A stretch of DNA of 64,000 bases, taken from Bradyrhizobium sp. WBOS07 (GTDB taxonomy: Bacteria; Pseudomonadota; Alphaproteobacteria; Rhizobiales; Xanthobacteraceae). Every line of letters begins with the position of its first letter. Positions within the stretch are counted from its first letter, which is position 1. Shown piece after piece: positions 34,442-42,492 of this stretch. Both the position numbers and the translations under genes were made by a program. A model generated the notes under the pieces. The model was given only the letters and a program-made list of their open reading frames with translations. It was not told where the DNA came from and searched no databases. The stretch is taken from positions 620,001 to 684,000 of the forward strand of contig NZ_CP029008.1 in assembly GCF_024585165.1 (NCBI RefSeq). The letters run 5' to 3'.

Positions 34442-34475
34442 ACCCTCCCGAGCCAGCCGCTCCGGAGGGTTTTTT
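34442..34475 (+). terminator. Intrinsic terminator
   Basis: ACCCTCC (34442-34448) pairs with GGAGGGT (34464-34470), followed by TTTTTT. Strong stem plus T-run on the plus strand. Confidence 0.85.
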
Positions 34476-34711
34476 ATTGCCCGCCGCGCGGCCCAACCGA
34501 ACAATCCGGCAATCGCCGGAACGAGAGACCCGGATCTCGGGGCTCGCGCTGGAGAGGCGCGTGCCCAAGCGCGCGGGGCCTGCCGGAGGGAACGAGGCGA
34601 TGAGCCGGACACCGATGGCAGAGCGAACCCAGAGGTTCGCAACATGCGGCGCGTCGACAGCGCCGCGATAGAATTTTTGTACGTACTACAGCCGATGCGC
34701 AAGCACCGGCC

Positions 34712-34836
34712 TGGCGGTGGTGAAGATGTCTGTTACTTCGTGGTAAAGGCGCGAAAGCGCCGAGCAGGTTCGAGCCCTGCGCGCCGAAAGGCGGTTCGCC
34801 CGCAAGGGCAGCAACAGCATCGATCGTTCCCCGCCA
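34712..34836 (+). ncRNA. Y-RNA-like gene, unit A (partial tRNA mimic)
   Basis: About 125 nt. Ends TGGCGG (34712-34717) and CCGCCA (34831-34836) pair to form the closing stem. Next to it is the Ro-side motif GTGGTGAAGA....CTGTTACTTCG shared by all three units. A GGCGC-GAAA-GCGCC hairpin, a T-arm-like hairpin GCAGG-TTCGAGC-CCTGC (34764-34780), a CGCC-GAAA-GGCG hairpin and GCCC-GCAA-GGGC follow. No D-arm-like part. Placed directly upstream of the Ro gene, as bacterial Y RNA genes are. Confidence 0.7.
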
Positions 34837-34844
34837 ATCCCATC

Positions 34845-35002
34845 ACGGTCCGTGGTGAAGATTTCTGTTACTTCGCCTGCAACGCGAGAGGTCGCGGGTT
34901 CGAATCCCGCCCGGTGTCCCATGCACCGGTAGCTCAGAGGATAGAGCGCTTTCCGGCGAGCTTCGCTCGTCGGGTCACAGCAATCGCCTGTTCCCGGATC
35001 GT
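34845..35002 (+). ncRNA. Y-RNA-like gene, unit B (tRNA mimic with T-arm before D-arm)
   Basis: About 158 nt. ACGGTCCG (34845-34852) pairs with CGGATCGT (34995-35002). Ro-side motif GTGGTGAAGA...CTGTTACTTCG, then T-arm GCGGG-TTCGAAT-CCCGC (34894-34910), acceptor-like strand CCGGTGT (34911-34917), a CCA-containing loop, partner strand GCACCGG (34923-34929), TA, and D-arm GCTC-AGAGGATA-GAGC (34932-34947). A stable GGCGAGC/GCTCGTC hairpin follows. This is a tRNA mimic lacking an anticodon arm. Confidence 0.8.
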
Positions 35003-35017
35003 GTCCCCCTAACCACC

Positions 35018-35152
35018 GCCGGTGGTGAAGAGCGCTGTTAATTCGGATCGCAATGTCGAAGGTTCGAATCCTTCCGGACGAAAGTCCGTAGCTCAGCGGT
35101 AGAGCATGTGACTTGCCCGCAAGGGCAGTACAGCCTCGCCTGTTCCCCGGCA
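35018..35152 (+). ncRNA. Y-RNA-like gene, unit C (tRNA mimic, tetraloop-capped acceptor)
   Basis: About 135 nt. GCCGG (35018-35022) pairs with CCGGC (35148-35152). Ro-side motif GTGGTGAAGA....CTGTTAATTCG, T-arm GAAGG-TTCGAAT-CCTTC (35058-35074), acceptor-like CGGAC-GAAA-GTCCG (35075-35088), TA, D-arm GCTC-AGCGGTA-GAGC (35091-35105), then GCCC-GCAA-GGGC. It ends about 40 nt before the Ro protein ATG, so it may share its transcript. Confidence 0.8.
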
Positions 35153-35190
35153 CCCGTTTCCATCCCCCATCAACTCAAGAGGAGGCCATC

Positions 35191-36516
35191 ATGGTCAGGC
35201 TCAACAAGATCGGTCGCGCCTTCACGCGAGAGGGCGCGCGCGCGGTGCGCTTCACGCCCGAGATGGAGCTGAAGCGCGCGCTGATGAACTGCCTCCTGTG
35301 GGAGGACCAGTTCTACGAGGACGGCGTCGCGATCGCCGATCGCATCAAGGCGCTCGTGCCCAAGGTCGCGCCCGCCAAGGTCGCGCAGCTCGCGATCGAG
35401 GCACGCGAGGTGATGAAGCTGCGGCACGCACCGCTGCTGGTCATCCGCGAGATGGCGCGGAACGAGAAGCACCGCGCCCTCGTCGCGGACACGCTTCACA
35501 AGGTGATCCAGCGCCCCGAGGAGATGACGGAGCTGCTCGCGATCTACTGGGCGGATGCGCTGGGCCCTCAGCAGCAGCGCAAGCGTCAGCCGGTTTCGGC
35601 ACAGGTCAAGAAGGGCCTTGCCCACGCGCTGACCAAGTTCGACGCCTATCAGCTTGCCAAGTGGGACCGCGACGGCGCGGTGCGGATCAGGGACGTGCTG
35701 TTCCTGGTCCACGCCAAGCCTAGGGATGCCGAGCAGGAGAAGGTGTGGAAGCAGCTCGTCGACGGCGAGCTCGCTTCTCCCGACACCTGGGAGGTTTCGC
35801 TCTCGGCCGGCAAGAGCAAGCGCGAGACCTTCGAGCGGCTGATCGCCGAGCGCAAACTCGGCGGCCTGGCGCTGCTGCGCAATCTGCGGCTGATGCAGAA
35901 CGCGCAGGTCCCGCGCGAGACCATCGCAGGCGCGATCGAGGCGATGCGGACGGATCGCATCCTGCCCTATCGCTTCATCACGGCGGCGCGCTATGCGCCG
36001 GACCTCGAGCCCGAGCTCGAGGCTGCGATGCTCAAGTCGGTCAAGGACCATGTGCGGCTTCCGGGCCGGACGCGGCTCCTGATCGACGTGTCGGGCTCGA
36101 TGTTCGCAACCCTCTCCGCGCAGTCGGAAATGACGCGTGCGGAGGCGGCTTGCGGCCTTGCCATCCTCGCGCGCGAGATCTGCGACGAGGTCGAGATCTT
36201 CACCTTCAGCAATGAGGTGGTGAAGGTCCCGCCCCGCCGCGGCTTCGCGCTCAGGGACGCGATCATCAACTCGCAGCCGCATGGCGGAACCTATCTCGGC
36301 AAGGCCGTGACGGAGATCGACCGCAAGGGCGATCGCCTCATCGTCTTCACCGACGAGCAGAGCCACGACCAGGTGCCCGAGCCCAAGGCACGCGGCACCA
36401 TGGTGAACGTGGCCTCGTATCAGCACGGTGTCGGTCACGGCGCCTGGACCCGCGTCAACGGCTTCTCCGAGGCCGTGGTCGCGTGGATCGCGGCGTCGGA
36501 AACGGCGTTGAACTGA
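35191..36516 (+). CDS. rsr: TROVE domain protein, bacterial Ro60 (Rsr)
   Basis: 441 aa. Residues 1 to about 285 form the TROVE HEAT-repeat ring (LKRALMNCLLWEDQFYEDGV; LLRNLRLMQN). Residues 294-441 form a vWFA domain with a MIDAS motif (Asp299-x-Ser301-x-Ser303 in LLIDVSGSM) and FTDEQS. Ro60 binds Y RNAs and misfolded RNA; bacterial Rsr partners PNPase through Y RNA in Deinococcus. GAGGAGG precedes the ATG; an earlier in-frame ATG (35113) lies inside Y-RNA unit C. It is flanked by three Y-RNA-like genes and rtcB. Confidence 0.95.
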   Translation: MVRLNKIGRAFTREGARAVRFTPEMELKRALMNCLLWEDQFYEDGVAIADRIKALVPKVAPAKVAQLAIEAREVMKLRHAPLLVIREMARNEKHRALVADTLHKVIQRPEEMTELLAIYWADALGPQQQRKRQPVSAQVKKGLAHALTKFDAYQLAKWDRDGAVRIRDVLFLVHAKPRDAEQEKVWKQLVDGELASPDTWEVSLSAGKSKRETFERLIAERKLGGLALLRNLRLMQNAQVPRETIAGAIEAMRTDRILPYRFITAARYAPDLEPELEAAMLKSVKDHVRLPGRTRLLIDVSGSMFATLSAQSEMTRAEAACGLAILAREICDEVEIFTFSNEVVKVPPRRGFALRDAIINSQPHGGTYLGKAVTEIDRKGDRLIVFTDEQSHDQVPEPKARGTMVNVASYQHGVGHGAWTRVNGFSEAVVAWIAASETALN

Positions 36517-36527
36517 TGCGCAACGAC

Positions 36528-36562
36528 AGCGGCCCCGGACGCAAGACGCGCCCGGGGCCTTG
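36528..36562 (+). promoter_or_regulatory. Strong GC hairpin between rsr and rtcB
   Basis: GGCCCCGG and CCCGGGGCC form an 8-9 bp stem; only a weak T-run follows (TTGCGAAATTCTT). It may protect or partly terminate the rsr mRNA, setting the rsr/rtcB ratio. Confidence 0.5.
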
Positions 36563-36627
36563 CGAAATTCTTAAATGATCCACCCGGTCCGGTTAGGGTG
36601 CGGGTGGAATGACAAGGACCTACGACT

Positions 36628-37968
36628 ATGCGACGACCCGATCCCTACATGGAACGCGCCCGCGAACTCTGCCTCGCCGCCGGCGTCGATCCCGACTCGC
36701 GTGTCGGCGAAGGACGCGGCCAGCCGGCTTGGTGCCTGTACAAGGACGCCGCCCGCAAGGAGCATCTGGCCCGCGAGGCCAATGCAACCGCGAGCTCGAT
36801 CGCCGAGTTCCGGATGCAGGACGCCCGCTTCCAGAATGCGCCGCTGAAGGTGTTCGGCCCGCACGAGGACGCGACGATCGCGCAGATGCGCAACTGCATG
36901 GCGGTCGGCAACGTCGTCTCCGGCGTGATCTGCGCCGACGGCCATCTCGGCTATGCGCAGCCGGTCGGCGGCGTCATCGCCTATGAGAAGCAGATCAGCA
37001 TCTCCGGCGTCGGCTTCGACATCGGTTGCGGCAACATGGCGGCCCGGCTCGACACGCGCTTCGACGACATCGCAAGCCGCGTGCCCACGATCATTCGCGA
37101 CGTCGCCAGGACGATTTCGTTCGGCGTCGGCCGCGCCAACGCCGAGCGGGCCGAGCACGACCTGTTCGACGACGGCGATGCCTGGCGCGAGAGCGACATG
37201 GAGTCCTACCGCAACAAGGCGGTGAGCCAGCTCGGCACGGTCGGCTCGGGCAACCATTATGTCGACCTCATGCGCGACGAGGACGGTTTCGTCTGGATCG
37301 GCGTCCACTTCGGCAGCCGCGGTCTCGGACACACCTCCGCGACGCGCTACCTCAAGGCCGCCGGCGGCAAGGACGGCATGAACGTCCCGCCCGCCGTGGT
37401 CGACGAGGACAGCGAGCTCGGCCGCCGCTACATCGCGGCGATGCAGCTCGCCGGGCGTTATGCCTATGCGGGCCGCGAGTGGGTCGTCGAGCGCGTCCGC
37501 CAGATCATCGGCGGCAGCGTCACCGAGAGCGTGCACAACCACCACAACTATGCCTGGCGTGAGACCCACGCGGGCCGCGATCTGTGGGTGGTGCGCAAGG
37601 GCGCGACGCCGGCGTTTCCCGGCCAGAAGGGATTCGTCGGCGGCTCGATGGGCGACGACGCCGTCATCCTCGAAGGCGTCGACAGCCCGGAAGCCAAGGC
37701 CTCGCTCTACTCGACCGTGCATGGCGCCGGCCGCCTGTTCGGACGACGGGAGGCGAAGCGGCGCTTCTCGCGTGAACAGATGGACCGGTGGCTCAACGAG
37801 CGCGGCGTCACCCTGATCGGTGCCGACCTCGACGAGAGCCCGATGGCCTATCGCCGCCTGCCCGACGTGCTGGCGCAGCACGCCGGCACGGTGAAGGTGC
37901 TGCACACCTTACGGCCGTTCGCCGTCGCCATGGCCGGCGAAGGCGAATTCGATCCGTGGAAGGACTGA
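36628..37968 (+). CDS. rtcB: RNA ligase RtcB
   Basis: 446 aa. GTP-dependent RNA ligase joining 2',3'-cyclic phosphate or 3'-phosphate to 5'-OH ends. Metal and GMP sites are intact: Asp104/His106 (ADGHLGY), Cys134 (FDIGCGN), Asn209-His210 (GSGNH), His227, the HNHHN cluster about 303-306 and the guanylated His365 (VHGAGR). It lies 111 bp after rsr on the same strand. In Salmonella rsr, Y RNAs and rtcBA form an RNA-repair operon under RtcR; here no rtcA or rtcR is seen. Confidence 0.96.
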   Translation: MRRPDPYMERARELCLAAGVDPDSRVGEGRGQPAWCLYKDAARKEHLAREANATASSIAEFRMQDARFQNAPLKVFGPHEDATIAQMRNCMAVGNVVSGVICADGHLGYAQPVGGVIAYEKQISISGVGFDIGCGNMAARLDTRFDDIASRVPTIIRDVARTISFGVGRANAERAEHDLFDDGDAWRESDMESYRNKAVSQLGTVGSGNHYVDLMRDEDGFVWIGVHFGSRGLGHTSATRYLKAAGGKDGMNVPPAVVDEDSELGRRYIAAMQLAGRYAYAGREWVVERVRQIIGGSVTESVHNHHNYAWRETHAGRDLWVVRKGATPAFPGQKGFVGGSMGDDAVILEGVDSPEAKASLYSTVHGAGRLFGRREAKRRFSREQMDRWLNERGVTLIGADLDESPMAYRRLPDVLAQHAGTVKVLHTLRPFAVAMAGEGEFDPWKD

Positions 37969-37977
37969 CGCGAAACC

Positions 37978-38006
37978 GCGGGCGGGAGGTGATGCCTCCC
38001 GCCCGC
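37978..38006 (+). terminator. Terminator-like hairpin after rtcB
   Basis: GCGGGCGGGAGG (37978-37989) pairs perfectly with CCTCCCGCCCGC (37995-38006), loop TGATG, followed by TTCGCTTCGGTTTT. It can serve rtcB and the convergent hydrolase gene. Confidence 0.75.
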
Positions 38007-38043
38007 TTCGCTTCGGTTTTGGAAAGCGGGACCGCCGGCCGCG

Positions 38044-39228
38044 TCAGCCTCCGGCGGCCTGATAGGCCAGGCGCTTGAACTCGAAGAAGAACGGATTCCA
38101 GAAGCCCATATAGCGCTGGGTCATCAGCACGCCGGCGGTGTTGGCCTCAGGGCAGATCCACCAATGGGTCCCGGCAAGGCCGCCCCACTGGAACTCACCG
38201 GTCGAGTTCGGCGGATCGAACGGCGTCGGCGCGAAGGTGACGGCGCCGCCGAGGCCGAACCCCTTGCCGGGCATCGGGCCGAGAGTGGCGAAGCGGATGG
38301 TCTGCCCTGCGGGCAGCTGGTTCGACATCATCTGCCGCAGCGTCTCCGGCTTCAGCAGAGCATCCGAACCCGGCAGCAGCGCGCGGACCAGCGCGAGCAT
38401 GTCCGGCAGGGTCGAGACCAGACCGCCGCCGCCCGAGAGCCGCGGGAACGGCCGCCGATAGGCTTGCGGAAACGGCAGGTTGTCGGCGCGCGTCAGGCCC
38501 GGCTTCATGGGATCGAACACGTCGGCGCCATTGTAGAGCGCGACCAGCCTGCCCTGCTGCGCCTCGGGCACGTGGAATCCGGTGTCGGTCATGCCGAGGA
38601 CATCGAAGATGCGCGACTTGAGGAAGGCATCGAGAGATTGACCCGAGACCACCTCCACGACGCGGCCGAGCACGTCGGTGGCAACCGAGTATTCCCAGGC
38701 CGTGCCGGGATGATAGGACAGCGGCAGATCGGCCAGCTTGTCGATCAAATCGGAGAGCGGCGTCAGCGGATTGAGCACGCGCGCCTCGTTGTAGCCTTTG
38801 AACAGCACCGTGCCGGGATCGAAGATGCCGTAGCTGAGCCCCGCGGTGTGGGTCAGGAGCTGGCGGATCGTGATCGGGCTCCTTGCGGGCTCGACATCGG
38901 CAAGGCTCGAAGCGTCGTGCTTGAGCACCTTGCGATGGCCGAGCTGCGGCAGGAAGGTCTCGATCGGATCATCGAGCCCGATGCGGCCTTCCTCGACCAG
39001 GAGCATGATCGCGCAGGTGACGAAGATCTTGGTGTTGGAGAACGCGCGGAAGATATGATCGGGCCGCAGCGCGGTGCTCGCCTCGCGGTCGGCAAAGCCG
39101 ACGCATTGCTGGTCGACCACCTCGCGCCCGCGCAGCACGGCCCAGGACGCGCCCGGAATGATCTCCTGATCGACGTAGCGCTGCATCGCCGTCCGCGCGG
39201 CGGAAAAATCTGTCGTCCTGGCGTCCAT
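38044..39228 (-). CDS. Serine hydrolase, beta-lactamase/penicillin-binding-protein fold
   Basis: 394 aa. SxxK nucleophile Ser64-x-x-Lys67 (AFSNTKIF), YSVA as the Tyr motif, and a GLGGAV/HWW region near the C-terminus. No signal peptide, so probably cytoplasmic. EstB/class C type esterase or transesterase more likely than a true beta-lactamase. Its neighbours give no substrate hint. A similar but distinct serine hydrolase is encoded at 49341-50597. Confidence 0.88.
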   Translation of the reverse strand: MDARTTDFSAARTAMQRYVDQEIIPGASWAVLRGREVVDQQCVGFADREASTALRPDHIFRAFSNTKIFVTCAIMLLVEEGRIGLDDPIETFLPQLGHRKVLKHDASSLADVEPARSPITIRQLLTHTAGLSYGIFDPGTVLFKGYNEARVLNPLTPLSDLIDKLADLPLSYHPGTAWEYSVATDVLGRVVEVVSGQSLDAFLKSRIFDVLGMTDTGFHVPEAQQGRLVALYNGADVFDPMKPGLTRADNLPFPQAYRRPFPRLSGGGGLVSTLPDMLALVRALLPGSDALLKPETLRQMMSNQLPAGQTIRFATLGPMPGKGFGLGGAVTFAPTPFDPPNSTGEFQWGGLAGTHWWICPEANTAGVLMTQRYMGFWNPFFFEFKRLAYQAAGG

Positions 39229-39290
39229 GCGTCTCCCCGAATTTGTGGTTGGGACGGGTATAGCGAAAATTCGAGGGAAATGAAGGGTGC

Positions 39291-39983
39291 TTATTCTTCT
39301 CTCATGAACGCCGTCACGTACAGCCGACGCCGGATCCGCATGCCCTGCCGCTGGTACAGCGCAATCGCGGAGGTATTGCTTGAAAACACGTGTAGGAACG
39401 GAATCTCGCCGCGCGCCTCGATCCGCCGCGCGACCGCAGCCAGCAACGCCTGCGCATAGCCGCGCCCGCGATAATCGGGATGGACGCAGACGGCCGTCAT
39501 CTCGACGAACTTGCCCGGCTTCATCCGCTCGCCCGTCATCGCGACCAGCTCGCCGCCGGCGCGAATGCCGAGGAACGTGCCGAGTTCGTGGGTGCGCAGC
39601 GCGAACGGCCCGGGCTTGGTCAGCTCCGTCAGTGCCATCATCGCCGGCACGTCGGCCGCTCCCAGCGTGACGATCTCGGCATCGCGCAGCGGGCTGTCGG
39701 CGGGCGAGCCGATCATCTGCTCGCCCGTATCAGCGAGCACCACCTTGAAGCCGCCGGGAACTTCGACCGGCTCCGGCGTGAACAGCGCGGCGACCTGCGT
39801 GCCCGACAGGAGATCGCGGAGCGCGGCAAAGCTCGCCGCAGACATGTCGACCATGTCGGCGAACGGCGTCATGTCGACGGGATAGCGCCGCGCGAGCGGG
39901 CCACCCTCGGCCAGATGCTTCTGGCTCGTCGTCAGCGCGCTCCAGATCGGACGATCGAGCAGCACCTTATCGCTGTCGGACAC
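39291..39983 (-). CDS. GNAT family N-acetyltransferase
   Basis: 230 aa, GTG start at 39983 with AAGGA upstream. The N-terminal 110 residues are a non-GNAT lead (SALTTSQKHLAEGGPLARRY; VEVPGGFKVVLADTG); the C-terminal half is a GNAT domain with the acetyl-CoA loop VHPDYRGRGYAQALL and SSNTSAIALYQRQGM. The lead resembles bi-domain FR47-like acetyltransferases. The GTG lies 5 nt after the stop of the Lin0512-family gene. Confidence 0.85.
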   Translation of the reverse strand: MSDSDKVLLDRPIWSALTTSQKHLAEGGPLARRYPVDMTPFADMVDMSAASFAALRDLLSGTQVAALFTPEPVEVPGGFKVVLADTGEQMIGSPADSPLRDAEIVTLGAADVPAMMALTELTKPGPFALRTHELGTFLGIRAGGELVAMTGERMKPGKFVEMTAVCVHPDYRGRGYAQALLAAVARRIEARGEIPFLHVFSSNTSAIALYQRQGMRIRRRLYVTAFMREE

Positions 39984-39987
39984 CGGT

Positions 39988-40335
39988 CTAATCCTTGTCG
40001 AAGCTGACGATGACAGCGGCATTGGCGATGAGGATGGGGTCGTTGGCCACTTCCGCGGCCGAGGGGATCTCCAGCCCACCCTTGACCGCGGTAACGGTCA
40101 CGGTGCCGTAAGGAAGCTCCCTGGCCACGGCCTCCTTGTCCACCGCTTCAGGGTTGGGCACGCCGATCGTGACATCGACGAACATGTCGTTCGCGGTCTT
40201 GCCGATCATCCGGAAGAATCCGAGGCTGGAATGCCGGATGGCATCCGACACCGCCCGCTTCGCCGCCTTGGTGGCGTCCCTGCCGTGGACGTCGACGCCC
40301 ATGCCCATCTCGGTGACACAACGAACGCGGGTCAT
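39988..40335 (-). CDS. Lin0512 family protein
   Basis: 115 aa. RVRCVTEMGMGVDVHGRDAT and KAAKRAVSDAIRHSSLGFFR match the compact alpha/beta Lin0512 family; the GVPNPEAVDKEAVARELPYG segment follows. Function uncharacterised. ATG 40335 chosen; upstream frame runs into a repeat. It is followed 5 nt later by the GNAT gene, so the two are one operon. Confidence 0.8.
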   Translation of the reverse strand: MTRVRCVTEMGMGVDVHGRDATKAAKRAVSDAIRHSSLGFFRMIGKTANDMFVDVTIGVPNPEAVDKEAVARELPYGTVTVTAVKGGLEIPSAAEVANDPILIANAAVIVSFDKD

Positions 40336-40473
40336 TTGATATTCCTGTGGTTGGTGTGGTGATTGCGAGTGTCGGCGATCGGGGCGCGCGAGACAAGTGT
40401 TGCCGCTTCTCCCGTGTAACGGACGCGCTGCAACGCTCAAAAGCGCGTTCACGCGCGTCTTCGACGCGCTATG

Positions 40474-40604
40474 GCGTTGCTGCGCAGAGCCGGGACCCAG
40501 GAAGCCACAGAGTTCGCTGATGCATGGGCCCCGGCTCTGCAGCGCAGCGCTGACCGGACGATGCTTCGCATCGCCGGGGGAGCGCTGCGCTGCGTCCGGG
40601 GCAA
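40474..40604. repeat. Interspersed repeat, family 4 (copy b)
   Basis: GCAGAGCCGGGACCCAG, GGGCCCCGGCTCTGCAGCGC and CCGGACGATGCTTCGCATCG occur in the same order as in 11142-11310. Confidence 0.85.
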
Positions 40605-40617
40605 GAGGCCGCTGTCG

Positions 40618-42282
40618 TCACCCCTTCGCCTTCTCGTGCGCGCGCAGCTCATCGACCAGCACCCGCACATTCTCCGAATAGTCGATCGGGACCACGACCA
40701 GGTGCACGCCACCCTGCTTGAAAGCGGCGTCGAGCGTCGGGCCAAAACTGTCAATGCTCTCGATGCGATGGCCCTTCGCCCCGTAAGCCCTCGCGTAAAG
40801 CGCAAAGTCGGGGTTGCCGAAGGTCATGCCGTAATCGGCGAAGTGATCGACGGCCTGCTTCCAGCGGATCATGCCGTAGGCGTTGTCCTCCAGCACCAGC
40901 ACGACGAGATTGAGCTTGAGGCGGACGGCGGTCTCCATTTCCTGGCTGTTCATCATGAAGCCGCCGTCGCCTGCGACCGCGAGCACGCGGCGATCGGGAT
41001 AGAGCATCGCGGCCATCATCGCCGACGGCAAGCCGGCCCCCATGGTCGCCAGGGCATTGTCGAGCAGCAGCGTGTTGGCGAGACGGGTGCGGTAGTTGCG
41101 TGCGAACCAGATCTTGTACATGCCGTTGTCGAGCGCGACGATGCCGTTCTCGGGCATCACCTGGCGGATGTCGTGCACGATGCGCTGCGGCGTCGGCGGC
41201 CAGCGCGCCTCGATGGCGCGATCGGCGATGTGCCCCAGGATCTCTTCACGCAACGGCAGCAGCGCGGCGGCCTGCGGCAGCTTGCCTTCGAGCCGGTCGG
41301 CAAGCAGCTCCAGGCTCGGGCCGACATCGCCGATCACCTCGGCGTCCGGAAAATAAACCTGCTCGACGCTGGCCGAGGTGTAGCTGACGTGAATGACCTT
41401 CGGCCCCGACGGGCCCATGATGAAGGGCGGCTTCTCGATCGGGTCGTGACCGATCGCGACAATCAAATCGGCGGCGTCGATGGCATCATGCACGTAGTCG
41501 CGCTCCGACAGCGCGGCGGTGCCCATGTAGAGATTGGTGCCGCCGGGCACGGTGCCCTTACCCATCTGCGTCGTGAAGAACGGAATGCCGGTGCGCCGGA
41601 CGAAGCTCGCGATGCCGTGGGTCGAGCGCGGCCGGCTGGTGGCCGCGCCCATCATCACCAGCGGGCGCTTCGCGGCCAAGATCATCTCGGCCGCACGGTC
41701 GAGCGCGGCGCGATGGGCGACCGGAATCTCGATCGGGTGCACGGGAATCACGGGCACGGCAGGCACCTCGTCGCCGGCGATGTCCTCGGGCAGCTCGAGA
41801 TGCACCGGTCCGGGCCGCTCCTCCATCGCGACGCGAAAAGCGTCCCGCACCACGGTCGGAATGCTGGAGGCGCTGACGATCTGCCGCGACAGCTTGGTCA
41901 GCGGCTTCATGGTCGCGACCACGTCCACGATCTGAAAGCGCGCCTGCCGGCTGCTCATGATCGGCTTCTGGCCGGTGATCAGGATCATCGGCATCGCGCC
42001 GAGATACGCATAGGCCGCCCCGGTGGACAGGTTGAGCGCACCCGGGCCGAGCGTCGACAGACAGACGCCGGGCTTGCCGGTCAGCCGGCCATAGGTGGCG
42101 GCCATGAACGCGGCGGCCTGCTCGTGGCGGGTCAGGACCAACTCGATTCTGGAGGTGCGGAGCGATTCCACCAGATCGAGATTCTCCTCGCCGGGAACGC
42201 CGAAGATGCGATCGACGCCTTCATTCTCCAGCGCGGCGACAAACAGGTCCGATCCTTTCGCCTTGCGTTCCTGCCCGCTCAT
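40618..42282 (-). CDS. TPP-dependent acetolactate-synthase-like enzyme
   Basis: 554 aa. Three domains of the POX/ALS family: PYR domain with the proton-relay Glu (TRHEQAAAFMA), central FAD-type domain, and PP domain with the GDG-N motif (AVAGDGGFMMN, VLEDNAYG). Start 42282 (MSGQERKAKG). Without a small regulatory subunit nearby, it is more likely an acetolactate synthase paralogue or related decarboxylase than the biosynthetic IlvB. It is divergent from the MarR-GNAT gene, whose 28-bp operator lies about 180 bp away. Confidence 0.85.
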   Translation of the reverse strand: MSGQERKAKGSDLFVAALENEGVDRIFGVPGEENLDLVESLRTSRIELVLTRHEQAAAFMAATYGRLTGKPGVCLSTLGPGALNLSTGAAYAYLGAMPMILITGQKPIMSSRQARFQIVDVVATMKPLTKLSRQIVSASSIPTVVRDAFRVAMEERPGPVHLELPEDIAGDEVPAVPVIPVHPIEIPVAHRAALDRAAEMILAAKRPLVMMGAATSRPRSTHGIASFVRRTGIPFFTTQMGKGTVPGGTNLYMGTAALSERDYVHDAIDAADLIVAIGHDPIEKPPFIMGPSGPKVIHVSYTSASVEQVYFPDAEVIGDVGPSLELLADRLEGKLPQAAALLPLREEILGHIADRAIEARWPPTPQRIVHDIRQVMPENGIVALDNGMYKIWFARNYRTRLANTLLLDNALATMGAGLPSAMMAAMLYPDRRVLAVAGDGGFMMNSQEMETAVRLKLNLVVLVLEDNAYGMIRWKQAVDHFADYGMTFGNPDFALYARAYGAKGHRIESIDSFGPTLDAAFKQGGVHLVVVPIDYSENVRVLVDELRAHEKAKG

Positions 42283-42454
42283 GCCGCCTCCCGTGCTCGC
42301 TCCCGTGTTCCACGGCAGTCCGCGCATCGTAGCGGCTCGCGGCTTCGGCACAACTCACAAAGAAAGGCGCGGCCGCATCAACCTCGTCATTGCGACCGCA
42401 AGGCGACGGTACGGAGCAGCGGCTTTCCTCCATGTTCCATCGCGATCGTCGCGA

Positions 42455-42482
42455 TTGACAGACCATGATGTCTGACTATAGT
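42455..42482 (+). promoter_or_regulatory. Promoter of the MarR-GNAT gene
   Basis: TTGACA (42455-42460), 16-nt spacer, TATAGT (42477-42482). The start would fall at about 42489-42491, i.e. at the ATG, so the mRNA is probably leaderless. Confidence 0.7.
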
Positions 42483-42492
42483 CAGACATCAT
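42465..42492. promoter_or_regulatory. 28-bp perfect palindromic operator
   Basis: ATGATGTCTGACTA and its exact complement TAGTCAGACATCAT, centre between 42478 and 42479. It covers the -10 element and reaches the ATG of the MarR-GNAT gene, the expected place for autorepression. Confidence 0.8.

Larger units (their letters stand above)
34276..34475 (+). ncRNA. Candidate structured small RNA (about 200 nt)
   Basis: Between a consensus promoter and an intrinsic terminator there are four hairpins: TCGCAAGC/GCTTGCGA, GAATAGC/GCTATTC, CGATCTTGC (34400-34408)/GCAAGATCG (34415-34423) and the terminator stem. A 34-aa ORF overlaps its middle, so it could be an mRNA for a small protein, a regulatory RNA, or both. 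No Rfam family recognised. Confidence 0.5.

Noticed and set aside
34894..34947. Possible ordinary or circularly permuted tRNA gene
   Set aside because: T-arm precedes D-arm and no anticodon arm is present; the repeat of the same layout beside the Ro gene fits Y RNA better.
34686..35153. 155-aa minus-strand ORF with RIRTFDIAIR-type text
   Set aside because: It is antisense to the tRNA-like units; such ORFs are a known artefact opposite tRNA-like sequences.
40471..42468. 665-aa plus-strand ORF
   Set aside because: Antisense shadow of the TPP enzyme, starting inside a repeat.
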